From positions 124,001 through 188,000 of the forward strand of contig NZ_JAAWWP010000012.1 in NCBI RefSeq assembly GCF_012273655.1: a stretch of 64,000 nucleotides of DNA, read 5' to 3'. Shown in pieces: positions 48,638-58,022 of the stretch. A program made the translations under genes and the position numbers. The DNA comes from Streptomyces physcomitrii. Lineage in GTDB: Bacteria; Actinomycetota; Actinomycetes; Streptomycetales; Streptomycetaceae. The notes under the pieces are model-generated. The model was not told where the DNA came from. It saw nothing but the letters and a program-made list of their open reading frames with translations, and made no database searches. How positions within the stretch are numbered: the first letter of the stretch is position 1; each line of letters begins with the position of its first letter.

Positions 48638-49690
48638 GTGACCCGCGAGATCATCCTCTTCGTCAATCCCACCGCCGGCCGCGGCCGCGGTGCCCGGGCC
48701 GCCCGACCGGTGGCCGACCTGCTGCGGACGGCGGGCCACCGGGTCCGCACGGTCGTCGGCAAGGACGCGGCCGAGGCCGTGGGCAAGGCGCGGGCGGCCG
48801 TCGCCGAGGGCACCGACGCCCTGATCGCCGTGGGCGGTGACGGCATGGCGGGGCTCGCCCTGCAGGTGGTGGGCGGTACCGAGGTGCCGCTCGGCCTGGT
48901 CGCCGTCGGCACCGGCAACGACCTGGCCCGCTCGCTCGGACTTCCGCTGCGGGACCCCCGGGCCGCCGCCCTGGAGCTCACCCGGGTACTCGCGGTGCCC
49001 GCCGCGGAGCCGCTGCGGGCGACCCCGGTGGACCTCGGCCGGGTCGCCGCCGGGACCGCGGGGATCGGCGGCCCCGGCCCGGGCGCGGAAGGCCCCGAGG
49101 CCACGGACCCCGGCGGTGCGGCCCCCGGCAGCGCGGGCGCGAGCCCCGGAAGCGCCGCCGCAGGCACCGGCACCTGGTTCGGGACCGTGCTCGCCTCCGG
49201 CTTCGACTCGCGGGTGAACGACCGCGGCAACCGGATCCGGCTGCCGCTCGGCCGGTTCAAGTACGACCTCGCCATCCTGGCCGAGCTGGCCGCCTTCCGG
49301 CCGATCCCGTACCGGATACGGCTCGACGGGGGAGAGGTGCGGGAGATCGAGGCGACCCTCGTCGCGGTGGGCAACGGGCCCTCCTACGGCGGCGGGATGC
49401 GGATCTGCGCCGGGGCCGACATGCACGACGGGCTCTTCCAGGTCACCGTCGTCGGCGAGGCGAGCCGTACCGATCTGCTGCGGGTCTTCCCGCGGGTCTA
49501 CCAGGGCACCCACCTCGACCACCCCTCGGTCACCGTGCACCGGGCCGCCCGGGTCGAGCTGGCTGCGCCGGGGGTCACCGCGTACGCGGACGGGGACCCG
49601 GTGGGGGCGCTGCCGCTGACCGCCGAGTGCGTGCCGGGGGCGGTGCGGTTTCTCGGGCTCCGAGCGGGGCCGGTAGGACGATCCTCATAA
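48638..49690 (+). CDS. Diacylglycerol/sphingosine-kinase-like lipid kinase
   Basis: A 350-residue DAGK-catalytic-domain protein. It has FVNPTAGRG near the start, the nucleotide-binding GGDG (AVGGDGMAGL) and VGTGNDLARSLGLP, then the C-terminal beta domain (VAVGNGPSYGGGMRICAGA). A Gly/Pro/Ala-rich stretch of about 40 residues (142-183) interrupts the fold and looks like a lineage-specific insertion. Likely phosphorylates a lipid with ATP. GTG at 48638 has no ribosome-binding site; TTATAT at 48623-48628 could be a -10 of a leaderless mRNA. Confidence 0.85.
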   Translation: MTREIILFVNPTAGRGRGARAARPVADLLRTAGHRVRTVVGKDAAEAVGKARAAVAEGTDALIAVGGDGMAGLALQVVGGTEVPLGLVAVGTGNDLARSLGLPLRDPRAAALELTRVLAVPAAEPLRATPVDLGRVAAGTAGIGGPGPGAEGPEATDPGGAAPGSAGASPGSAAAGTGTWFGTVLASGFDSRVNDRGNRIRLPLGRFKYDLAILAELAAFRPIPYRIRLDGGEVREIEATLVAVGNGPSYGGGMRICAGADMHDGLFQVTVVGEASRTDLLRVFPRVYQGTHLDHPSVTVHRAARVELAAPGVTAYADGDPVGALPLTAECVPGAVRFLGLRAGPVGRSS

Positions 49691-49700
49691 AGATCGTGCA

Positions 49701-49723
49701 CTGTCAGAGGTGGCCGGTAGTCT
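49701..49723 (+). promoter_or_regulatory. Candidate PafBC/RecA-NDp-type promoter of helY
   Basis: CTGTCAGAG, eight bases, TAGTCT: 7 of 9 upstream positions match TTGTCRGTG, with exact spacing and a full -10. The -10 ends ten bases before the ATG at 49734. Confidence 0.45.
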
Positions 49724-49733
49724 CGAAAGCACG

Positions 49734-52544
49734 ATGACAGAGGATCTCTCACCGGCCGAGCGATATGCGGCAGCACGCAGGCGTGCCGCAGAGCAGGCGA
49801 CCGCACTCGCCTCCTTCCGCGAGATGTACGACTTCGGGCTCGACCCCTTCCAGACCGAGGCCTGCCAGGCGCTCGAAGAGGGCATGGGGGTGCTGGTCGC
49901 CGCGCCCACCGGCTCCGGCAAGACGATCGTCGGCGAGTTCGCCGTCCACCTGGCGCTCGGCCAGGGCAAGAAGTGCTTCTACACCACGCCGATCAAGGCG
50001 CTCTCCAACCAGAAGTACAGCGATCTCGCCGCGCGCTACGGCGCCGACAAGGTCGGCCTGCTCACCGGCGACAACAGCGTCAACTCCGACGCCCCGGTGG
50101 TCGTGATGACCACCGAGGTGCTGCGGAACATGCTCTACGCGGGCTCCCAGGCCCTGCTCGGCCTCGGCTATGTGGTCATGGACGAGGTGCACTACCTCTC
50201 GGACCGCTTCCGCGGCGCCGTCTGGGAGGAAGTGATCATCCACCTGCCGGAGTCGGTCACCCTGGTCTCCCTCTCGGCGACGGTCTCCAACGCCGAGGAG
50301 TTCGGTGACTGGCTGGACACCGTCCGCGGCCGTACCGAGGTGATCGTCTCCGAGCACCGCCCGGTCCCGCTCTTCCAGCACGTGCTGGCCGGGCGGCGGA
50401 TGTACGACCTCTTCGAGGAGGGCGAGGGCCGCAAGAGAGCGGTCAACCCCGATCTGACGCGGATGGCGAGGATGGACGCCAGCCGCCCCGCCTTCGGCAA
50501 GGACCGCCGCCGCGGCCGGGCGATGCGCGAGGCCGACCGGGAGCGCGAGCGCCGCCAGCGCACCCGGATCTGGACACCGGGCCGCCCCGAGGTCATCGAA
50601 CGCCTCGACGCCGAGGGCCTGTTGCCCGCCATCACCTTCATCTTCAGCCGGGCCGGCTGCGAGTCCGCGGTGCAGCAGTGCCTGTACGCGGGGCTGCGGC
50701 TCAACGACGAGGAGGGGCGCGCCACCGTCCGCGAGATCGTGGAGAGGCGCACCGAGTCCATCCCCCGCGAGGACCTGCACGTCCTCGGCTACTACGAGTG
50801 GCTGGAGGGCCTGGAGCGCGGGATCGCCGCCCACCACGCGGGCATGCTGCCCACCTTCAAGGAGGTCGTGGAGGAGCTGTTCGTCCGCGGTCTGGTCAAG
50901 GCGGTCTTCGCCACCGAGACCCTCGCGCTCGGCATCAACATGCCCGCCAGGTCCGTGGTCCTGGAGAAGCTCGTCAAGTGGAACGGCGAGCAGCACGCCG
51001 ACATCACCCCCGGCGAGTACACCCAGTTGACCGGGCGCGCGGGCCGCCGCGGCATCGACATCGAGGGCCACGCCGTCGTGCTCTGGCACCGCGGGATGAG
51101 CCCCGAGCACCTCGCCGGACTCGCCGGTACGCGTACGTATCCCCTGCGGTCCAGCTTCCGGCCCTCGTACAACATGGCCGTCAATCTGGTCCAGCAGTTC
51201 GGGCGGCACCGCTCGCGGGAGCTGCTCGAGACCTCCTTCGCGCAGTTCCAGGCGGACCGCGCGGTGGTCGGCATCTCCCGCCAAGTGCAGCGCAACGAGG
51301 AGGGGTTGGAGGGCTACAAGGCCTCGATGACCTGCCACCTCGGCGACTTCGAGGAGTACGCGGCGCTGCGCCGCCAGCTCAAGGACCGGGAGAACGAACT
51401 CGCCAGGCAGGGCGCCCTGCAGCGCCGCGCCGCGGCCGCCTCGGCGCTGGAGAAGCTGAAGCCGGGTGATGTGATCCACGTGCCCACCGGCAAGTTCGCC
51501 GGGCTCGCCCTGGTGCTCGACCCGGGCCTCGCCGCCGGCCGCTCCAACGGCCACCGGGGCTTCGAGCAGCACGACGGGCCGCGCCCGCTGGTGCTGACCG
51601 CCGAGCGCCAGGTCAAGCGGCTGGCCGCGATGGACTTCCCGGTGCCGGTGGAGCCGCTGGAGCGGATGCGCATCCCCAAGTCCTTCAACCCGCGCAGCCC
51701 GCAGTCCCGGCGCGATCTGGCCTCGGCACTGCGGACCAAGGCCGGGCACATCGCCCCGGAGCGGCACCGCAAGCAGCGCGCGGCGGCCGCCGACGACCAG
51801 GAGATCGCCCGGCTGCGGGCGGAGCTGCGGGCGCACCCCTGCCACGGCTGCGGCGAGCGCGAGGACCACGCCCGCTGGGCCGAGCGCTACCACCGGCTGC
51901 TGCGCGACACCGGCCAGCTGGAGCGCCGTATCGAGGGGCGCACCAACACCATCGCCCGTACCTTCGACCGGATCGTCGCCCTGCTGACCGAGCTCGACTA
52001 CCTCCGGGGGAACGAGGTCACCGAGCACGGCAGGCGCCTCGCCCGCCTCTACGGCGAACTCGACCTGCTGGCCAGCGAGTGCCTGCGGGACGGGGTCTGG
52101 GAGGGCCTCGGGCCCGCCGAACTCGCCGCCTGCGTCTCGGCCTTGGTGTACGAGTCGCGGATCGGGGACGACGCGGTCGCGCCGAAGGTGCCGTCCGGGA
52201 AGGCGAAGGCCGCGCTCGGGGAGATGGTGCGGATCTGGGGCCGGCTCGACGCGGTCGAGGAGGAGTTCGGGATCAGCCAGACCGAGGGCGTCGGGCAGCG
52301 CGAGCCCGACCTCGGCTTCGCCTGGGCGGTGTACATGTGGGCCTCCGGCAAGGGGCTCGACGAGGTGCTGCGCGAGGCGGAGATGCCCGCCGGCGACTTC
52401 GTGCGCTGGTGCAAGCAGGTCATCGACGTGCTCGGCCAGATTGCCGCCGCCGCGCCCGCCGAGCAGTCGACGGTCGCCAAGAACGCCCGGCGCGCGGTCG
52501 AGGCGGTGCTGCGCGGAGTGGTGGCGTACTCCTCGGTGGGCTGA
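49734..52544 (+). CDS. helY: Ski2-like DEVH-box RNA helicase HelY
   Basis: A 936-residue superfamily 2 helicase. Walker A APTGSGKT (residues 57-64), DEVH (150-153), SLSAT, and the second RecA-like domain with LTGRAGRRGID. The C-terminal arch/helical region carries CHGCGEREDH, a possible metal site. Relatives act in RNA turnover; mycobacterial helY is also next to tatC. ATG at 49734 at the very start of the predicted transcript, with a candidate DNA-damage promoter just upstream. Confidence 0.93.
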   Translation: MTEDLSPAERYAAARRRAAEQATALASFREMYDFGLDPFQTEACQALEEGMGVLVAAPTGSGKTIVGEFAVHLALGQGKKCFYTTPIKALSNQKYSDLAARYGADKVGLLTGDNSVNSDAPVVVMTTEVLRNMLYAGSQALLGLGYVVMDEVHYLSDRFRGAVWEEVIIHLPESVTLVSLSATVSNAEEFGDWLDTVRGRTEVIVSEHRPVPLFQHVLAGRRMYDLFEEGEGRKRAVNPDLTRMARMDASRPAFGKDRRRGRAMREADRERERRQRTRIWTPGRPEVIERLDAEGLLPAITFIFSRAGCESAVQQCLYAGLRLNDEEGRATVREIVERRTESIPREDLHVLGYYEWLEGLERGIAAHHAGMLPTFKEVVEELFVRGLVKAVFATETLALGINMPARSVVLEKLVKWNGEQHADITPGEYTQLTGRAGRRGIDIEGHAVVLWHRGMSPEHLAGLAGTRTYPLRSSFRPSYNMAVNLVQQFGRHRSRELLETSFAQFQADRAVVGISRQVQRNEEGLEGYKASMTCHLGDFEEYAALRRQLKDRENELARQGALQRRAAAASALEKLKPGDVIHVPTGKFAGLALVLDPGLAAGRSNGHRGFEQHDGPRPLVLTAERQVKRLAAMDFPVPVEPLERMRIPKSFNPRSPQSRRDLASALRTKAGHIAPERHRKQRAAAADDQEIARLRAELRAHPCHGCGEREDHARWAERYHRLLRDTGQLERRIEGRTNTIARTFDRIVALLTELDYLRGNEVTEHGRRLARLYGELDLLASECLRDGVWEGLGPAELAACVSALVYESRIGDDAVAPKVPSGKAKAALGEMVRIWGRLDAVEEEFGISQTEGVGQREPDLGFAWAVYMWASGKGLDEVLREAEMPAGDFVRWCKQVIDVLGQIAAAAPAEQSTVAKNARRAVEAVLRGVVAYSSVG

Positions 52545-52602
52545 CCCTCGGCGGCCGTCGGCGCGGGGCGCCGCCCGGGGGCGGCGCCGGACCGGCCGGG
52601 GC

Positions 52603-52893
52603 TCAGTGCTTGCGCAGGCGGCCCGCGATCGCGTGGCCGACGAAGAGGTAGACGACGGCGGCCAGACCGTAGCCGCAGACCACGCGCGCCCACTCCTTGT
52701 CGAAGGTGAACAGGTCGTGGGACCAGGTGGCGAGCCAGCGGGCCGTGTCATGGGTGACCTGCACCAGGTCGTTGCCCGGGTTGGCGTCCAGCAGGTAGAG
52801 CACGATCCACAGCCCGATGATGAAGGCGAGGATGTCCGCGGCGAGCGCGATGACTCTGCTGGCGGTCGAGGCGTTGCGCGAAAGTGTTGTCAT
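52603..52893 (-). CDS. Small two-helix membrane protein
   Basis: A 96-residue protein not recognised by name. Two membrane helices (about residues 15-35, IALAADILAFIIGLWIVLYLL, and 70-88, VVCGYGLAAVVYLFVG) flank an extracytoplasmic loop; short basic C-terminus (GRLRKH). ATG at 52893; GGGCAAGG upstream is a weak site. It converges with helY and is divergent from the conservon. Confidence 0.72.
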   Translation of the reverse strand: MTTLSRNASTASRVIALAADILAFIIGLWIVLYLLDANPGNDLVQVTHDTARWLATWSHDLFTFDKEWARVVCGYGLAAVVYLFVGHAIAGRLRKH

Positions 52894-53310
52894 GTACAGC
52901 GCCTTGCCCTTTGCGTCTCGGTGAAACGCTACCCGTTCGAAGCGGTATCGAACTGGCTGGTCAGAGACCGGGTGCCCGCCCCCGGCGGCCGGGGGTGAGC
53001 GGGGTCGAGGTATTCCGGATGCGCCTTCCGGCCGCGGTGCGCACGCGTCCATACGTGATCACCTTCTGCGAGCGGGCGACTTCGCTGCGTGCAAATGGAG
53101 TCGAGTCTAGGACTCCTGGCGGGCGATTTCAGGGCCTTGCGGAATATGACATGCGGTGGCTGCGGCGGGACTAAGCTCGCCCGCAGCGCACCGAGTTGAG
53201 ACGTATTCGGGCCTTGGTTCCCTATGCACCCTATGTGTGCCCGGATCCGGCTGCTCCCGGCGGCGCGCGACGACCTAGGTCCCCCGTCAGGAAGTCTTCA
53301 GAGGGCAGAC
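52894..53310 (+). other. Conservon promoter region
   Basis: 417 bases without a clear gene. TAAGCT at 53172-53177 is a possible -10 for the conservon, and GACCTAGGTC at 53272-53281 is a perfect 10-bp palindrome 30 bases before cvnA. An in-frame ATG at 53224 could extend cvnA, but the ribosome-binding site favours 53311. Confidence 0.4.
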
Positions 53311-54867
53311 ATGGTGAGTGTTGAACCGCCTCCCACCGGCCGCGAAGTCCCCTATGTGCGCGTACTGCTGCTGCCCGCCGTGCTGATGGCCGCGGTGGCC
53401 GCGGCCGCCGCGGCCCTGGTGGACGAAGAGGCGCGGCCGGCCGTCGCGGTGTGCGGGGCGGTGTGCCTGCTCCTCGTCCTCGCCGTCGCGGCCCAGGCGG
53501 TACGCGGCTTCCGTACGGCGCGGCGGCTGCGCGCCCGGCACGCCCACCAGATCGCCTTCCTCAAGCGCCGCACCGACGCCCACGAGGAGCAGAGCGTCCG
53601 CCTCGGGCGCGATCTGCTGCCCGAGGCGCTGCTGCGGCTCGGCCGGGGCGAGTCGCCCGCCGAGGTGGTGGGGGCGCTGGTGGACGCCGACCCGGTCCAC
53701 CGCGATCTGCCGATGGCCGGTCGGGCGCTGCTGCGCGATGTCCTGGAGATCGTGGACAACGAGCGGGCGATGCGCGAGTCCGCGCAGCTCGCCTTCGTCA
53801 ACATCGCCCGCCGGGTGCAGGCGATCGTCCACCGCCAGGCCGCCGAACTGCGCGAGATGGAGGAGGACCACGGCCGCAACCCCGAGGTCTTCGACGACCT
53901 GCTGCGCATCGACCACGGCACCGCCCTGATCGGCCGCCTCGCCGACTCCGTCACGGTGCTCGGCGGCGCCCGGCCCGGCCGCCAATGGCCCGGCCCCGTA
54001 CCGCTGTTCAGCGTGCTGCGCGGGGCGATGTCCCGGATCCTCGACTACCAGCGCGTCGATCTGCACTCCCTGGTGGACGTGGCCGTCCTCGGCACCTCCG
54101 TCGAACCGCTCATCCACGCCTGCGCGGAACTCCTCGACAACGCCACCCGCTACTCGCCGCCGCAGACCCGGGTGCATGTCACCGCCGTCGAGGTGCAGAC
54201 CGGTGTCGCCGTCGAGATCGAGGACGGCGGCGTCAGCCTCAGCGAGGAGGCCCGGGCCCGCGCCGAGCGGATGCTGGCCCAGGCCCAGGTGGGCATCGAC
54301 CTCAACGACCTCGGCGAGACCCCCCGCCTCGGCATGGCCGTGGTCGGGCGGCTCGCGCAGATGTACGGGATGCAGGTCTCGCTGCGGCAGTCCGCGTACG
54401 GCGGCGTACGCGCCGTGCTGGTCGTGCCCCGCGAGATGCTCACCACCGCCCCGGCACCCGCGCTCGCGCACGGCATCGGCGCCGCCGCGGTGCCCCGGGT
54501 CAACGAGGAGGGGCGGCTCATCGAGGAGCCCGCCCGCCCGGCCAAGCGGCACCGGCAGCCGACCGGGCCCATCGCCTCGCCGCCGCTGGTCCCCGCCGTG
54601 GTCGCCGAGTCCTTCGACCCGCCCCAGATCGAGGAGTGGACCCCGAACGGCCTCCCGCAGCGCCGCAGCCGGGTCCGCTCCTCGTACACCCGCCGCCTCG
54701 CGGAACGCGCCCAGGCCGCGCCCGCCCGCGAGGCGCGCGGCGGCGACGGCGAACCCGAACCGGGCCTGTGGATCGAGGCGTTCATGACCGGCGCGAGCGG
54801 CTCGGACGAGACCAGCGCCGAGGGACGCCGCCACCCGGCGTCCGAGGAGGAGGGAAACCACCAGTGA
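53311..54867 (+). CDS. cvnA9: Conservon sensor kinase-like protein CvnA (RarA type)
   Basis: A 518-residue membrane histidine-kinase-like protein. Two hydrophobic segments (about residues 15-35 and 45-65) anchor it; a helical domain follows, then an ATPase domain with the N-box ELLDNATRYSPP (Asn277) and EIEDGGVSLS. No standard phospho-acceptor His box is obvious. The C-terminal 110 residues are disordered. ATG at 53311 with GAGGG five bases upstream. It heads a conservon; numbering as conservon 9 rests on the tat/helY neighbourhood. Its stop overlaps cvnB. Confidence 0.88.
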   Translation: MVSVEPPPTGREVPYVRVLLLPAVLMAAVAAAAAALVDEEARPAVAVCGAVCLLLVLAVAAQAVRGFRTARRLRARHAHQIAFLKRRTDAHEEQSVRLGRDLLPEALLRLGRGESPAEVVGALVDADPVHRDLPMAGRALLRDVLEIVDNERAMRESAQLAFVNIARRVQAIVHRQAAELREMEEDHGRNPEVFDDLLRIDHGTALIGRLADSVTVLGGARPGRQWPGPVPLFSVLRGAMSRILDYQRVDLHSLVDVAVLGTSVEPLIHACAELLDNATRYSPPQTRVHVTAVEVQTGVAVEIEDGGVSLSEEARARAERMLAQAQVGIDLNDLGETPRLGMAVVGRLAQMYGMQVSLRQSAYGGVRAVLVVPREMLTTAPAPALAHGIGAAAVPRVNEEGRLIEEPARPAKRHRQPTGPIASPPLVPAVVAESFDPPQIEEWTPNGLPQRRSRVRSSYTRRLAERAQAAPAREARGGDGEPEPGLWIEAFMTGASGSDETSAEGRRHPASEEEGNHQ

Positions 54868-55271
54868 TCCACCAGCGCGCCAACTTCGACTGGATGCTCA
54901 AGGAACTCGCCGACGGCGTCCCCCAGACCCGCCAGATCGTGGTGCTCTCCGCCGACGGACTGCGCATCGCCCGGTACGGGGGCGATCCGGACGCCGCCGA
55001 CCGGATCGCGGCCGCCTGCGCGGGACTCCAGAGCCTGGCCGCGGCCGTGGCCACCGAGATCCCCGAGAGCGACGGCCGGATGCGGATGGTCATCATCGAG
55101 GTCAGCGGCGGCTTCTTCTATCTGATGGCCGCGGGCGCCGGCGCCTACCTCGCCGTACTCGCCGACGAGACCGTCGACGCCGGGCTGATCGGCAACCGGA
55201 TGCGCGACCTGGTGGTCCGCATCGGCGCCCATCTGACCAGCCCGCCCCGCCGCGACGGGCAGCCCGTATGA
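54864..55271 (+). CDS. cvnB9: Roadblock/LC7 protein CvnB (RarB type)
   Basis: A 135-residue roadblock/LC7 (MglB-like) protein: FDWMLKELADGVPQTRQIVVLSADGL and the GGFFYLMAAGAGAYLAVL strand region are typical. Family members act with or on the small GTPase CvnD. The GTG overlaps the cvnA stop (GTGA) with GGAGGAGGG upstream, and its stop overlaps the cvnC ATG (ATGA), so the genes are translationally coupled. Confidence 0.93.
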   Translation: MIHQRANFDWMLKELADGVPQTRQIVVLSADGLRIARYGGDPDAADRIAAACAGLQSLAAAVATEIPESDGRMRMVIIEVSGGFFYLMAAGAGAYLAVLADETVDAGLIGNRMRDLVVRIGAHLTSPPRRDGQPV

Positions 55272-55639
55272 CCGGTGCGCGGCGCGAACGGCGGGCCCCG
55301 ACCGGGTCGGCCGCCAACCCGGAGCGCCTGTACGTCCTGACCGGGGGCACCGAGGCGGCCGAGCGGGCCGCTCTCGACCTGGTCACCCTGATCGTGGCGC
55401 GGGGCGAGGCGCCGCCCACCGCGCCGCCCGAACAGGCCGCCCTGCTGCGGATGTGCGCCACCCCGCTGTCGGTGGCCGAACTCTCCGCCTATCTGAACCT
55501 GCCGTTCAGCGTGGTGACCGTACTGCTGACCGAGCTGCTGGCGGCCCGGCTCGTCGAGGCGCGTGCCCCGGTCGTCCGCTCGGCGCTCCCGGACCGGACC
55601 CTTCTCGAAGCGGTGATGCATGGACTTCAACAGCTCTGA
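55268..55639 (+). CDS. cvnC9: DUF742 protein CvnC (RarC type)
   Basis: A 123-residue DUF742 protein with a winged-helix-like core (LSVAELSAYLNLPFSVVTVLLTELLAARLVEAR). It contains RLYVLTGG near residue 20, a family signature. Biochemical role not established; conserved partner of CvnA, B and D. ATG overlaps cvnB (ATGA), and its end overlaps cvnD by 20 bases. Confidence 0.93.
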   Translation: MTGARRERRAPTGSAANPERLYVLTGGTEAAERAALDLVTLIVARGEAPPTAPPEQAALLRMCATPLSVAELSAYLNLPFSVVTVLLTELLAARLVEARAPVVRSALPDRTLLEAVMHGLQQL

Positions 55640-56234
55640 CACCCTCGCCGGTCCCCGCCGCGAGGACGTGCTCCCGGCGACGGCCGCCTCCGCGGTGAAG
55701 GTCGTGATCGTCGGCGGTTTCGGGGTCGGCAAGACCACCATGGTCGGCTCGGTCAGCGAGATCAGACCGCTGACCACCGAGGAGACGATGACCCAGGCCG
55801 GGATCGGCATCGACGACGACTACGGCTCCGCCACGAAGACCGCCACCACCGTCGCCATGGACTTCGGCCGGATCAGCATCACCGAGCAGCTGGTCCTCTA
55901 CCTCTTCGGCACCCCCGGCCAGGAGCGCTTCTGGTTCCTGTGGAACGGGCTCTTCGAGGGCGCCCTCGGGGCCGTCGTCCTGGTGGACACCCGGCGCCTG
56001 GAGGTCAGCTTCGACGTCATCGGGCGCCTGGAGGAACGCGGGGTGCCCTTCGTGGTGGCGGTCAACTCCTTTCCGGGTGCGCCCCGTTACCCGGTCGCCG
56101 AACTCCGCGCCGCCCTCGACCTGCCCGAGGAGATCCCGATCCTGCACTGCGACGCCCGCCGCCGCGCCTCCAGCCGGGACGTCCTGCTCAGCCTGATGCG
56201 CTTCCTGCACTCCCTGAGCACCGCCCCGTCCTGA
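55620..56234 (+). CDS. cvnD9: Small GTPase-like protein CvnD (RarD type)
   Basis: A 204-residue MglA/Ras-like nucleotide-binding protein. P-loop GGFGVGKTT (32-40) and the switch II motif GTPGQERF (97-104) are intact. The usual NKxD base-recognition motif appears as VNSF, so guanine specificity should not be assumed. Starts inside cvnC. Conservons are thought to form membrane-associated switch complexes; in S. coelicolor conservon 9 affects aerial growth and antibiotic production. Confidence 0.93.
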   Translation: MDFNSSDTLAGPRREDVLPATAASAVKVVIVGGFGVGKTTMVGSVSEIRPLTTEETMTQAGIGIDDDYGSATKTATTVAMDFGRISITEQLVLYLFGTPGQERFWFLWNGLFEGALGAVVLVDTRRLEVSFDVIGRLEERGVPFVVAVNSFPGAPRYPVAELRAALDLPEEIPILHCDARRRASSRDVLLSLMRFLHSLSTAPS

Positions 56235-56356
56235 GCACGGCCCCTCGCGGGAGCCCGCCGGGTCCCCGACTCCACTGCCGCGCACCCCAGTTGACCGATC
56301 AGACGGCCCCACCGCACGTACGCCCTCACCCGGAACCGGAACCTCGGAGCGACACC

Positions 56357-57892
56357 GTGACGACCCCTTCGCCCTACCGACCCGGCACCGACGACACCGC
56401 CCCCGCGCCCCCGCCGGGCTGCCCCGCGCACGGCCGCGGGCCCGGCGGTGCGCACCGCCTGTACGGACCCGAGGCGGAGGACCTGGCCGCCGTCTACGAG
56501 CGGATGCGCGCCGAGCACGGGGCGGTCGCCCCCGCCCTGCTCCACGACGACCTGCCGGTCTGGGCGGTCCTCGGGCACGCCGAGAACCTCCGGATGGTGC
56601 GCAACTCCTCGCACTTCACCCGCGATTCACGCCACTGGCGAGCCGTCCAGGACGGCTCCGCGGGCCCCGACCACCCGCTCGCCCCGGTCTTCACCTGGCA
56701 GCCGATGTGCAGCTTCGTCGAGGGCGCCGAGCACCGCAGGCTCCGCGGGGCGGTGACCGGCGCGATGGCCACCATCGACCACCGCGGGGTGCGCCGCCAC
56801 ATCAACCGCTTCAGCCAGCGCCTGGTCAACGAGTTCTGCGAGGACGGCCGCGCCGACCTCGTCTCCCGCTTCGCCGAGCACCTGCCGATGATGGTGATGT
56901 GCCAGGTCATCGGCATGCCCGAGGAGTACGACGAGCGGATGGTGCAGGCCGCCCGCGACATGATCCAGGGCACCGAGACCGCCATCGCCAGCAACGCCCA
57001 TGTGATGGCGGCGCTCACCCGGCTGGTGCGCCGCCGCCGGGAGCGGCCGGTCGAGGACTTCACCAGCGCCCTGATCACCCACGAGTCCCGGCTCTCCGAC
57101 GAGGAGGTGGCCCAGCACCTGCGCCTGGTCCTCATCGCCTCCTACGAGGCCACCGCCAACCTCATCGCCAATGTGCTGCGCATGGTGCTCACCGACCCGC
57201 GCTTCCGCGCCCAGCTCAACGGCGGCCGGATGACGGTGCCGGAGGCGGTCGAGCAGTCGCTCTGGGACGAGCCGCCGTTCAGCGCCATGGTCGGCTACTT
57301 CGCCACCCAGGACACCGAGTTGGGCGGCAAGCACATCCGGGCGGGCGACGGACTCATCCTCGGCATCGCCCCGGGCAATGTCGACCCGGCGGTACGCCCC
57401 GACCCCGAGGCCCCCATGCAGGGCAACCGGGCGCACCTGGCCTTCAGCGGCGGGCCGCACGAGTGCCCCGGCCAGGACCTCGGCCGCGCCATCGCCGACA
57501 CCGGCGTGGACGCCCTCTTCATGCGACTGCCGGATGTCGAACTCGCCGTGCCCGAGGGAGAGTTGCGCTGGCGGTCCTCGGTGCTCTCGCGGCACCTGGT
57601 GGAGCTGCCGGTGCAGTTCGCGCCCCGGCCTCCGCAGGAACCCGCCGGGCAGGCCGTCACCGTACCGGCGCCGCGCGGCAACTGGGAGGTCTCCTCCCTG
57701 ACCGCGAACTCGGCCGCGAACTCGGCCCCGACGGCGGCGACTTCGGCACCCGTGCCCGCCTCGGAGCCCGCGCCGGAACCGGCCGCCACCGCACCGGCGA
57801 CCGCCCCCGGTGCCGCCCGCCACGCCCAGAGCGAGCGCCGCGGCGGCCTCGGCCGGCGCCTCCTGCGGTGGTGGCGGGGCCAAGGGCGGTGA
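56357..57892 (+). CDS. CYP157-type cytochrome P450 (RarE type) lacking the ExxR motif
   Basis: A 511-residue P450. The haem ligand is Cys370 in FSGGPHECPGQDLGR. The K-helix ExxR found in almost all P450s is replaced by EQSLW (299-303), the known peculiarity of the CYP157 family. The I-helix reads LIASYEATANLI. The last 90 residues are an Ala/Pro-rich tail ending in a basic, Trp-containing RRLLRWWRG that may touch the membrane. GTG at 56357 with GGAG about seven bases upstream. It closes the conservon; substrate and redox partner are unknown. Confidence 0.9.
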   Translation: MTTPSPYRPGTDDTAPAPPPGCPAHGRGPGGAHRLYGPEAEDLAAVYERMRAEHGAVAPALLHDDLPVWAVLGHAENLRMVRNSSHFTRDSRHWRAVQDGSAGPDHPLAPVFTWQPMCSFVEGAEHRRLRGAVTGAMATIDHRGVRRHINRFSQRLVNEFCEDGRADLVSRFAEHLPMMVMCQVIGMPEEYDERMVQAARDMIQGTETAIASNAHVMAALTRLVRRRRERPVEDFTSALITHESRLSDEEVAQHLRLVLIASYEATANLIANVLRMVLTDPRFRAQLNGGRMTVPEAVEQSLWDEPPFSAMVGYFATQDTELGGKHIRAGDGLILGIAPGNVDPAVRPDPEAPMQGNRAHLAFSGGPHECPGQDLGRAIADTGVDALFMRLPDVELAVPEGELRWRSSVLSRHLVELPVQFAPRPPQEPAGQAVTVPAPRGNWEVSSLTANSAANSAPTAATSAPVPASEPAPEPAATAPATAPGAARHAQSERRGGLGRRLLRWWRGQGR

Positions 57893-58022
57893 GCGAGAGG
57901 GGAGTTGCCTCCCGGTCGGGTCAAGGTCCTTGAGCGGCTGAGGAGTTGGACGTCGAGACGGGGCGCGCGGGCAGGATCTGAGCGCAGTCGGGCGGGTCAA
58001 GTGGGCTGGTCCGCACGGCCGT

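Noticed and set aside
57921-57933. TCAAGGTCCTTGA palindrome after the P450 gene
   Set aside because: Thirteen bases with no loop and no T-tract; too short to call a terminator or operator without other support.
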